The notes below the pieces were generated by a model, which did no database searches, was not told the origin of the DNA, and was given only the letters and a program-made list of their open reading frames with translations. Below, one piece after another: positions 1 through 5,854 of a stretch of DNA of 9,109 nucleotides. Made by a program: the position numbers and the translations under genes. Source of the DNA: Deltaproteobacteria bacterium (GTDB lineage Bacteria; Myxococcota; B64-G9); the NCBI GenBank assembly GCA_030591745.1, contig JAUVAM010000087.1:1-9109 (forward strand), read 5' to 3'. Within the stretch, counting starts at the first letter, position 1, and every line of letters starts with the position of its first letter.

Positions 1-975
1 ATCCGGCAAGCGCGCTAAGAGGCTGCCCTTCAAGCCGCCCCCAAGCACATCCAGATTGCTTACCTTCAACTCAACCAGGCCCTCTTCCGCCAAGAAACTG
101 ACCTGTCCTTCAAGCTTGAGCAAGGGCTCGGGGCCCGCCGGCAACTCGGTTAAAAGCTCCTGCCGCAAAAGTTCCACGCCCAGTTCAAACACCAACTCTT
201 TGTCGCCATGACGCTTCAGGCTTTGGCGTATGGCCAGCTCGAGGGTCTTTTTCTCTCCCGCTTGTTCCTTGATCAAAAGAAGACGACCGTCCTTGCCCTC
301 CTCGCCCAGGTCAAGCTTCAGATCGGGCAAAGAGCCCAACTCGCTTTCTTCGAGGCTTGCCGAGACAGCAGGGGTCGTCAGGTGCCAGCGCAGGTCTTCA
401 GCACGCTCAAAAAAAACCAGCTCAACAGCCCCCAACTCCACCAGCCCCAGCACAATCGGCGCTTTGAACTTTTGGAAAAGCTTCGACAAGCCCTCGTCGG
501 CCTCGGGCTCGGGGGGCTGTGCGGGCGCAGGCTCTTTTGCCGGCGGGACCAATCGGTCCAGGGAGGTTTTTCCATGTGCGTCGCGCACCACGGCAAGCTT
601 GAGTCCTTCAAGTTTGAAGCGATCGATGCGTGGCGTATCGGCCATGAGGCCGCCCAGGCTCCAATCTACCTCCAGCGTTCCAAGCTCGGCCAAACGCGGT
701 GCGAGAGCCCTGTCGGCCGGGGCACTGTCCAAGTGAAAACCGGAAAGCCGCAGGCCGGACATCGGTGAGATGGAAAAGACCGTCCAGTCCAGGCTCAGGC
801 CCATTTCCCTTTGCAGGTAGCTCTTAATCGGGCCCTTGACGCTGGGGTGGTCTAAGCGACCCAAACTCAAACCAAGAACCATAACGACCGCGACGAGGGC
901 CAGCATGACACCGCCCAGCACTTTGAGCAGCATCATGAGCCATCGTCTTGTTCGGCTCCTTTGCATGTTTTCCAT
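1..975 (-). CDS. AsmA/TamB-like membrane-anchored envelope protein (N-terminal part, runs off left edge)
   Basis: The minus strand is open from the ATG at 975-973 to base 1 with no stop, giving 325 codons of a longer protein. The start is supported by GAGGA about nine bases upstream; a second in-frame ATG lies three codons on. Residues 1-9 are basic (MENMQRSRTRR), and about 12-32 form one hydrophobic helix, as in an uncleaved signal anchor. The next segment (LDHPSVKGPIKSYLQREMG, then a beta-type stretch ending LRLSGFHLDSAP) is the typical opening of AsmA/TamB/DUF748 proteins. The rest alternates short beta strands with 'LEGLKL' and 'LEGQVSFL' patterns, plus a Pro/Glu-rich linker near residues 140-155. 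Known members are inner-membrane-anchored periplasmic proteins with an extended beta groove that take part in lipid transport and outer-membrane biogenesis. The exact subfamily cannot be set without the C-terminus. It is divergent from the gene at 1102. Confidence 0.75.
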   Translation of the reverse strand, partial: MENMQRSRTRRWLMMLLKVLGGVMLALVAVVMVLGLSLGRLDHPSVKGPIKSYLQREMGLSLDWTVFSISPMSGLRLSGFHLDSAPADRALAPRLAELGTLEVDWSLGGLMADTPRIDRFKLEGLKLAVVRDAHGKTSLDRLVPPAKEPAPAQPPEPEADEGLSKLFQKFKAPIVLGLVELGAVELVFFERAEDLRWHLTTPAVSASLEESELGSLPDLKLDLGEEGKDGRLLLIKEQAGEKKTLELAIRQSLKRHGDKELVFELGVELLRQELLTELPAGPEPLLKLEGQVSFLAEEGLVELKVSNLDVLGGGLKGSLLARLPD

Positions 976-1101
976 TTCTTTCGGTCCTCGCCCAAAGGCA
1001 TCATGTCCCGTTGCACTTTAAGATGCGTAGCCACTTCAGATCAAGCCTTGCTTGAAGAGACGGCCAAAGCGCGCTAGGAAAGGTCTACAAGGAGAATATT
1101 C
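976..1101. promoter_or_regulatory. Divergent intergenic region between the AsmA-like gene and the 135-aa gene
   Basis: These 126 bases must carry the 5' signals of both divergent genes. A near-perfect palindrome lies at 1041-1055 (TCAAGC, three bases, GCTTGA), which could be an operator or a small leader hairpin. A weak sigma70-like pair for the rightward gene may be TTGAAG at 1052-1057, a 17-base spacer, and TAGGAA at 1075-1080; the -10 match is poor and the implied leader very short, so this is tentative. A clear AAGGAG ribosome binding site at 1089-1094 serves the rightward gene. No convincing -10 is visible for the leftward gene. Confidence 0.35.
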
Positions 1102-1509
1102 ATGTTGGATCTAAACGCATTGGCTGAACAAGCGGCCCTGTTGTTGGTGGCGCGCCATCGACCCAAATTGCATTCGGGAGAAGTCATCCAGGTTTTCATC
1201 ACCAGCCACAAGGGCCTGCGCCGGATATGCCTGGAGCTAAAAGATCCCGCCTTTGATCAATGCCTGGACTTGTGTGTCGATCTACCCGAAATGCCGGGCC
1301 TGGAAGACGAAGCCAAAGTGGCCCTGGGCCTGGATTTCCTAGACGGCGTCTTAGCCGAACATCTCGATTCCGACCGAGAGGCCTTGCCCCGATTAGAGCC
1401 CGTCGCCCACGAGTTCGAAGGCCAAACCGTCCATCTCTCCGGCGGCCTGCGACGCCCTGACTTAGAGACCGAGGCGGACAGGCTTTTGGCTGATGGGGAT
1501 ACGGATTAA
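1102..1509 (+). CDS. Small conserved-looking soluble protein of unknown function (135 aa)
   Basis: I do not recognise a named family. The start is firm: AAGGAG at 1089-1094 sits seven bases before the ATG, and the frame ends at TAA 1507-1509. The protein has no signal peptide or membrane segment, so it is probably cytoplasmic. Residues 1-20 look helical (MLDLNALAEQAALLLVARH); a beta-rich middle follows (GEVIQVFITS, RRICLELKD), then an acidic second half ending in a charged helix (RRPDLETEADRLLADGDTD). Two cysteines at about 55 and 59 do not form a metal-binding pattern. It is the only plus-strand gene in the window and converges with the lipoprotein gene, whose stop lies ten bases beyond. The strong ribosome site and compact composition argue that it is a real gene; the function is open. 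Confidence 0.75.
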   Translation: MLDLNALAEQAALLLVARHRPKLHSGEVIQVFITSHKGLRRICLELKDPAFDQCLDLCVDLPEMPGLEDEAKVALGLDFLDGVLAEHLDSDREALPRLEPVAHEFEGQTVHLSGGLRRPDLETEADRLLADGDTD

Positions 1510-1518
1510 CCAAGCATT

Positions 1519-3756
1519 TTACTGGTTCCACCAATTGGGGATGCAGAAGTCGAAGTCGACGCTTTGGTAGATGGTGTTCCGGGTATCCAGGGAGGTGTCG
1601 ATGTTCACCGAGTCCTGGCCGATTCCGTAGTCGTGGGTGTTCTTCAAACCGCAGGAGGCCATGGTGGTGGTGCCGGAGTTGGTGACCGGGTTGTTGTAGA
1701 CTTCCATGTTTCGGGCGTCGTCGATCAGCAGGCCGAACTGGGCGTTGGCGACGGTGTTGTCGTGCACCGAGCCGCCAAAGGTGTCGGTGTCGTACCAGGC
1801 GTCCGAGCCGATATACAGACCGATTCCACACTGTCTTTGGGGGCCGCAGTCAATGGCGTTGCCCGAGGTCACCGTGCCGGTGTAGTTGCCGCTGGTTGTC
1901 GTCCAAGCGTGGATCATCAAGCCGGCGAAGGTGGAACCCTCGAAGGCGGCGGTGTGCCAGATGGTGTTGTTCTGGATAGCGCAGTCGGTACAGCCGCCGA
2001 AGATGATGTCGATGTCCGTGTTGTCGACGGCTTCGTTTTCGGTGAAGGTCGAGTTCTGCGCGTCGTGAACGGTCAGCCCGTCGGCCCACAGGCCTTGCAG
2101 GTTATGAACCCCGTTGAAGGCGATGGTGTTGCGCCAAACCCGAATATTGCTTCGGACCCCGGACACCTCGGCACCGGTGCCGCAGAGCGCGTTCTTGGTC
2201 ACCGAGTTGGTCAGGCCGCAGTCGTTGCAGCCCATCTGGATGTTGTAGCCGTACTGATTGCTGCCGGCCGAGCAGGACTGCCCGGAGGCCGTGGACCGTC
2301 TTTCGACCTTGTTGCCGTTGACCACGATGTGGTCCACGCGGGTCCCCGGGCTGAGCATGCGCAGAATGCCGATGGTGTCGGCAAAGGAGGTCGAGGCCTT
2401 CAGCTCGGCGCAGTCGTGGTTGTCCGTGGCGCATTTGGGCATGGACTCGTTCTTGCCCTCGCTGCGCAGGGTGATGGGCCTGGCGCTGATTTGCACCTGG
2501 TGGTCCATGCGATAGATCCCGGCGGGAAGCTCCAGGGTTTCTCCCGAGGGTGTGTTGTCGATGCAGCTCTGGATGGCGACGGAGGCGTCGGTGTTGGTGC
2601 CGGCCAGCGAGCGGATGGCCTCACAAGCGTTGACGGTGCCGACGGTGATCGATGCGCTGGTGCCGAACTCGCCGAACCACTCCACGGCTTCCTGAAGCAT
2701 GCGCCACTGGAAAGCGTATGTACCGGCAACGGAGGGAGCGGTGATCTGGAAGGTGAAAGTTTTGGATTCCCCGGGCCGGATGTTGTCGGCACCGTCCAGA
2801 CTGGCGCGGTTGTTGCCCCAATTGCTGTTGTCGCGGGGATTCTCGGCGCCCAGCCGGTGGCCGGCGGCGTCGGTCCAGTCGGTGGTACCGATGTTTTCAA
2901 AGGTCACCGAGACCTCAAGGACCTCGGAGGGGTCCATGACCGCCGGGACGGTCTGGGCAACGAAGCGGGCGTCGTTGATGTTGGCCTCACGGCAAGTGAA
3001 AGCCAAGCCGCAGACCTCCGCCATGATTTCGCAGTCCACACAAATCCCGCCGTCCTTGCCGCAGACGCTGTCGCTTTGACTGGCGTAAAGGATGCACTCA
3101 TGCGCGCCGGTGCAGCAACCGCTGGTGCAATTATTGCTCGGACAGGTCGACTCGCAGCCGTCCTCGGCGCCCTGACACTTGCCGGTGCAGTCGGGGCTGC
3201 AGCCTTCACAGCCGGTCAGGGCGCATTCTTCGCCCTCGACGCAAAGCGATCCGGTCGCCGCACACTCGCAAACACCCGCCGAGCAAGAATCCGATCTGAC
3301 ATTGGCGGTGCAATCCACGCAATCGCCGCCCCCGGTACCGCAGCTTGTCGCCGATGAGTCTCTGCAGGTCGTACCGTCGCAGCAGCCCGCGCAGTCATTG
3401 GCCAGGCAGTTGCCTTCGCATCCGTCGTCGGCATCCGGACACTTGCCGGTGCAATCCGGGATGCATTCGCCGGTACAGCCTGTGGATGTGCAAGCCTGGC
3501 CGTTTCCGCAACGCAGGCCCTCCGCTTCGCAGATGCAGACACCGGCCGAGCATGTGTCGGATTGCGCATCGGACAAGCAGTCGACGCAGGCCAATCCGCC
3601 AATGCCGCAGCTACCAGGTGACTGTCGCATGCAGGTATCACCGTCACAACAACCATCGGGACAGGTTTGCGAGCTGCACTCGGCTAAGTCTTCCCCGCAA
3701 GAGGAGAACAACATGAATCCAGCACAGAAAAGGCAAGTCAGCAGTCTTGTTTTCAC
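1519..3756 (-). CDS. Predicted surface lipoprotein: Cys-rich repeats, NBR1-like Ig domain, right-handed beta-helix
   Basis: 745 residues. The start is GTG at 3756, chosen because AAGGAG (3770-3765) lies eight bases upstream and the nearby ATG at 3761 is out of frame. Residues 1-19 are a lipoprotein signal peptide (MKTRLLTCLFCAGFMLFSS) with Cys20 as the probable lipidated residue. Residues 27-255 are cysteine-rich modules: GCCDG at 35 and 124 and GCCTG at 213 are exactly 89 residues apart, with CVDC, CSAGVC and PDCTGKC motifs recurring between them. Residues ~262-372 resemble the NBR1-type Ig-like domain (VSVTFENIGTTDW, RPGESKTFTFQITAP, YAFQWRM). Residues ~376-745 look like a right-handed parallel beta-helix of the pectate-lyase type, opening with LELPAGIYRM and carrying many N/D turns (NNTIWH, VHDNTVAN, MEVYNNPV). 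Such folds usually bind or cleave polysaccharide, but no catalytic set is recognised, so adhesion or glycan binding is equally possible. It is probably its own transcription unit and converges with the 135-aa gene. Confidence 0.85.
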   Translation of the reverse strand: MKTRLLTCLFCAGFMLFSSCGEDLAECSSQTCPDGCCDGDTCMRQSPGSCGIGGLACVDCLSDAQSDTCSAGVCICEAEGLRCGNGQACTSTGCTGECIPDCTGKCPDADDGCEGNCLANDCAGCCDGTTCRDSSATSCGTGGGDCVDCTANVRSDSCSAGVCECAATGSLCVEGEECALTGCEGCSPDCTGKCQGAEDGCESTCPSNNCTSGCCTGAHECILYASQSDSVCGKDGGICVDCEIMAEVCGLAFTCREANINDARFVAQTVPAVMDPSEVLEVSVTFENIGTTDWTDAAGHRLGAENPRDNSNWGNNRASLDGADNIRPGESKTFTFQITAPSVAGTYAFQWRMLQEAVEWFGEFGTSASITVGTVNACEAIRSLAGTNTDASVAIQSCIDNTPSGETLELPAGIYRMDHQVQISARPITLRSEGKNESMPKCATDNHDCAELKASTSFADTIGILRMLSPGTRVDHIVVNGNKVERRSTASGQSCSAGSNQYGYNIQMGCNDCGLTNSVTKNALCGTGAEVSGVRSNIRVWRNTIAFNGVHNLQGLWADGLTVHDAQNSTFTENEAVDNTDIDIIFGGCTDCAIQNNTIWHTAAFEGSTFAGLMIHAWTTTSGNYTGTVTSGNAIDCGPQRQCGIGLYIGSDAWYDTDTFGGSVHDNTVANAQFGLLIDDARNMEVYNNPVTNSGTTTMASCGLKNTHDYGIGQDSVNIDTSLDTRNTIYQSVDFDFCIPNWWNQ

Positions 3757-3780
3757 GGCATCCGCTCCTTTGATCCGGGT

Positions 3781-3816
3781 CTTGACATCCTCGGATTACT
3801 CACAAGGCATGTCAAG
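3781..3816 (-). promoter_or_regulatory. Candidate promoter/operator of the lipoprotein gene within an 8-bp inverted repeat
   Basis: Perfect arms CTTGACAT (3781-3788) and ATGTCAAG (3809-3816) flank a 20-base centre. On the minus strand the right arm supplies a perfect -35 box TTGACA (3815-3810). Seventeen bases on is GAGGAT (3792-3787), a poor -10. A start near 3780 would give a leader of about 25 bases holding the AAGGAG site at 3770-3765. The symmetry suggests an operator for a dimeric regulator or an activator-assisted promoter. This is inference from sequence alone. Confidence 0.4.
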
Positions 3817-3850
3817 GCGCCCAGGAATGTGTTCAGGAATAGACCAACCC

Positions 3851-3965
3851 CGTCATTCCCGAATTGGCAACCTCGTCATTCCCGAATTGGCAACCTCGTC
3901 ATTCCCGAATTGGCAACCTCGTCATTCCCGAATTGGCAACCTCGTCATTCCCGAATTGGCAACCT
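3851..3965. repeat. Tandem array: five perfect copies of a 23-bp unit
   Basis: The unit begins CGTCATTCCCGAATTGGC and ends AACCT. Copies start at 3851, 3874, 3897, 3920 and 3943 and are identical at every base. A sixth start at 3966 matches only the first 13 bases and then becomes the hairpin element that follows. Perfect identity points to recent expansion by slippage or unequal exchange. The array lies between the zinc-ribbon gene and the lipoprotein gene, upstream of the latter's putative promoter, in a stretch (3757-4074) where I see no gene. Confidence 0.95.
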
Positions 3966-4042
3966 CGTCATTCCCGAAGGCTTCTGTCGGGAATCCATGC
4001 TTCGAGAATCTGGATCCCCAGCAGAAACATCTGGGGATGACG
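3966..4042. repeat. 77-bp mirror-symmetric two-hairpin element (REP/BIME-like)
   Basis: The element is symmetric throughout: CGTC, stem ATTCCCGA, nine-base loop, stem TCGGGAAT, CCA, 13-base centre, TGG, stem ATCCCCAG, nine-base loop, stem CTGGGGAT, GACG. Both 8-bp stems are perfect and the outer ends pair as CGTCAT with ATGACG. This design resembles dispersed palindromic intergenic repeats moved by REP-associated tyrosine transposases, or small non-autonomous elements. No transposase gene is in the window. A partial right-end copy (GGGATGACGG at 4034-4043 and again at 4053-4062) shows duplication on this side too. The hairpin lies downstream of the zinc-ribbon gene's stop and may protect or end its mRNA, but no T-run follows, so it is not a standard intrinsic terminator. 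Confidence 0.8.
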
Positions 4043-4074
4043 GCTTAAGGCTGGGATGACGGATTAAGACAGGC

Positions 4075-4557
4075 TCAGGCGTTCGAAAACTTCATGCCCA
4101 AGTTCTCCAATACTTCGCTTTTCTGACCGCGCATGGCAAGCAACAAGGCATGGCGGGCTTTTTCCCGGGGAATTTTTCGCCGCATCAGAATTTCCAAAAG
4201 CTTGTCGAAGCGCTCCCTGCGCTTTATCCCAAGCTCAGTCATGTCTCTTCGCTCACGAAAAAACTCCACCATGGTCGAGCCGCAGGGGCAGTTGCGATAA
4301 ACCTCCACCACGATTTTGTCTTCCTCGTCATGAGAAGATCGCAGGCCCGTTGAGTTGTGCAAGCCCTGGGTCTCGCGCACCAAAAAATCCTCGGCCGAGT
4401 TGAAAACCTTTCCGCAGCGAGGGCAGGTGCGGGGAAAACTGTCGTCGGCGATGGCTTGAAGACCGCGATAGAGTTCCTCAGTATCCTCTCGCTCTTGTTC
4501 GGAAAGCGGTTCAAGACTGGCGCTCGCCTTGCGCATTTCCTCGTTGTGCTTGTCCAT
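4075..4557 (-). CDS. Zinc-ribbon protein of unknown function (160 aa)
   Basis: I chose ATG 4557 because GAGG lies six bases upstream; an in-frame ATG at 4569 would add four residues (MRLA) but has only a badly spaced GAAG. The stop is TGA at 4077-4075. The protein is soluble and highly charged. Residues 1-40 form a Glu-rich helix. Residues 45-49 are CPRCG and 90-93 are CPCG, giving four cysteines suited to one zinc ribbon split by about 40 residues that contain VVEVYRN. The remainder is helical and basic (ERRDMTELGIKRRERFDKLLEILMRRK), ending in MRGQKSEVLENLGMKFSNA. The C-terminal helices could bind a nucleic acid or a partner protein, but no function is established. It follows the ADYC gene's original stop (4597) by about 40 bases on the same strand, so the two are probably co-transcribed. 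Confidence 0.75.
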   Translation of the reverse strand: MDKHNEEMRKASASLEPLSEQEREDTEELYRGLQAIADDSFPRTCPRCGKVFNSAEDFLVRETQGLHNSTGLRSSHDEEDKIVVEVYRNCPCGSTMVEFFRERRDMTELGIKRRERFDKLLEILMRRKIPREKARHALLLAMRGQKSEVLENLGMKFSNA

Positions 4558-4596
4558 AGCGAGCCTCATTCTTCAATTTTGTCTGCTGCCGTCCCG

Positions 4597-4797
4597 TCAA
4601 AGTCCGGGATCGATTTCGCTCATCAGCAGAGTCCCTGCCCCGAAGTGTTCATCAAGTCCACATTCATCCGCAAGTAAATATTCCGCACAGGCAGGGACGA
4701 TGCCCTCAAGTCGACTTCGCTGCATGCACACGGCCCCGTCCGCGTTCCACTCGGCCTCCATCAACCAATCATCGGCATCGACACGAACGCCCGGCCG
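4597..4797 (-). pseudogene. Out-of-frame C-terminal remnant of the ADYC-domain gene
   Basis: In the frame one base away from the ADYC reading frame, 66 codons run from about 4797 to a TGA at 4599-4597. They encode RPGVRVDADDWLMEAEW, then a cysteine-bearing middle (GAVCMQRSR, PACAEYLLADECG), then GAGTLLMSEIDPGL. Tryptophan/Glu-rich EAEW followed by spaced cysteines and a short hydrophobic end is what I expect for the final part of an ADYC protein. There is no start codon with a ribosome site of its own at the 5' end. Joining it after residue 278 (NVYD) would give a protein of about 344 residues that ends close to the next gene. It is read best as the severed tail of the gene upstream. Confidence 0.75.
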
Positions 4798-5630
4798 TCA
4801 TAAACGTTAACCCACATACCGTCTTCGGTGTGGGACTGGCCATCCCCACAGAAGTCGGCCCGCAAGAGTCGGGTGCAAGCCTGAAGATGGTCGCTCAGGT
4901 CGCTCTTTTCGCATCCGGCCCCCTGGGTACAGATCTGAACTTGCCGCCAGGGTTTGTAGCCGGCCAGGATGCACTTGGCCACGGCGTATCCTTCGCAGGC
5001 AAAAGTGAAAGACCCCGGATCGTCGAGATGGGCTCCGCCGCCGGCAACGCCCTCTTCCAGATTCCAGCGACCCTGGACGGGAATGGCCAAAATGGCCTGG
5101 CCTTCTGAGTCCTCACCGCAAAGGGGCAAGTCCATGCTGCCGTCCGAATAGGTCACGAAGTAACGCCGAACTTCCTTGTTGGCCTTGTCGGCATGATCAC
5201 GCTCGATGGACTGAATCCGCAGGGTCAGAAGACCGCCGTCATCCAGGATGGCCGAAAACGATGCGCCCACAAGGGCCTGTGAACCGATGGAGCCGCCGTC
5301 TTGCAGCTGCCCATGAAAGACCGTCTTGTCCAGGCGAAGACTGCTCAAGGTTTCGCCCTCGGCGCTGACCACGCCTTCCAGATTGACCGACAAGACCTGG
5401 CGGCCTTCGAGGCTGGATCCGTTCAGGTCGGTGCCGTTTAAGTCACGACCGATGAGGGGCACTTTGGTGCCCAACAATTTGATTCGCGCGTCGTCGATCA
5501 TCGCGGCATGTGCATCACCATGCAAGCCGAAATACAGCAACAGGCCCACCATCACACCGAGCAGAACGGATCCAAAGGCGTGTTTCGCATCCCGAATTTT
5601 TCGATTGCTATTGGCGGTCATGACACTCAT
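4761..5630 (-). CDS. Exported ADYC-domain protein, frameshifted near its 3' end
   Basis: I place the start at ATG 5630, which has AGGAGG five bases upstream; the longer frame from 5687 lacks such a site and would bury the signal peptide. The 289-residue product has a signal peptide (basic start, hydrophobic core ~19-35, likely cleavage after AHA at 40-42), so it is exported. Residues 60-86 hold degenerate LNG/LEG repeats (DLNGTDLNGSSLEG), which commonly precede ADYC domains. Residues ~130-278 are the domain body with SYSTEM-like paired cysteines (171, 212, 220, 234, 240, 252, 261) and the signature CTRLLRADFCGDG, where ADFC replaces the usual ADYC. After VNVYD the frame reads GRAFVSMPMIG and stops, while the expected tail continues in another frame (4597-4797). 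The domain's function is not known; it occurs in secreted proteins of myxobacteria. As it stands the product is truncated, unless this is a sequencing error or programmed shift. Confidence 0.8.
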   Translation of the reverse strand: MSVMTANSNRKIRDAKHAFGSVLLGVMVGLLLYFGLHGDAHAAMIDDARIKLLGTKVPLIGRDLNGTDLNGSSLEGRQVLSVNLEGVVSAEGETLSSLRLDKTVFHGQLQDGGSIGSQALVGASFSAILDDGGLLTLRIQSIERDHADKANKEVRRYFVTYSDGSMDLPLCGEDSEGQAILAIPVQGRWNLEEGVAGGGAHLDDPGSFTFACEGYAVAKCILAGYKPWRQVQICTQGAGCEKSDLSDHLQACTRLLRADFCGDGQSHTEDGMWVNVYDGRAFVSMPMIG

Positions 5631-5854
5631 GGCAACCTCCTCGCCCAAGAAAAATGCAAAGACCATGCCGCAAATCCACCAAAACAATGAAACACGACTT
5701 CAATACGCCCACTCCCCTGTAATGATTGCTTTTCCCAAAACAAAGAAAGCCAATCAAAGATCTCACTAAGTACCTGGCACCCAGTCAATTGATTGTTTTT
5801 CTTAGCTGTTTGAGTGGGTCAAGGAGCCAGGGTGGGTTGGTATTGACCCACCTC
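5631..5854. other. Intergenic region between the kinase gene and the ADYC operon
   Basis: This stretch is more AT-rich than its surroundings and contains no supported gene. It must hold the promoter of the ADYC operon on the minus strand; several T-rich candidates exist around 5700-5760 but none is good enough to call. It contains AGGAGG for the ADYC gene (5641-5636), a short pair CTAAG (5766-5770) / CTTAG (5801-5805), and the 9-bp inverted repeat at 5814-5851. Confidence 0.5.
5814..5851. repeat. 9-bp perfect inverted repeat just downstream of the kinase gene
   Basis: Arms GTGGGTCAA (5814-5822) and TTGACCCAC (5843-5851) pair perfectly around a 20-base loop; a bulged extension (GAG with CTC) is possible outside. 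It begins four bases after the kinase stop codon on the minus strand. No T-run follows on either strand, so it is not a classic intrinsic terminator; it could be a 3' mRNA-stabilising hairpin, a Rho-linked end, or a protein-binding site. Confidence 0.6.

Noticed and set aside
378..611. A 77-codon minus-strand frame inside the first gene
   Set aside because: It overlaps the long AsmA/TamB-like frame, which is open through the window edge and has a membrane anchor and family pattern; the short frame is Ser/Arg/Pro-rich shadow.
1508..1525. Small hairpin AACCA/TGGTT between the two convergent stop codons as a bidirectional terminator
   Set aside because: The stem is only five base pairs with a ten-base loop and no useful T-run on either side.
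1564..3357. A 597-codon open frame on the plus strand opposite the lipoprotein gene
   Set aside because: It is rich in Val/Gly/Ala/Asp in the way expected of a mirror frame of GC-rich coding DNA, has no recognisable domain, and the minus-strand frame shows a signal peptide, Cys repeats and known folds.
3851..3965. Possible CRISPR array
   Set aside because: The 23-bp copies are directly adjacent with no spacers and there are no cas genes; it is a simple tandem repeat.
3179..4048. A plus-strand open frame crossing the tandem repeat array
   Set aside because: It is Gln/Ser/Pro-rich mirror sequence of the Cys-rich region, then repeat translation; the 23-bp unit happens to lack stops in all frames used. 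No ribosome site or domain supports it.
5631..5687. Longer start for the ADYC gene at 5687 (19 extra residues)
   Set aside because: The extension would put a second hydrophobic stretch before the signal peptide, and ATG 5630 has a near-ideal AGGAGG site.
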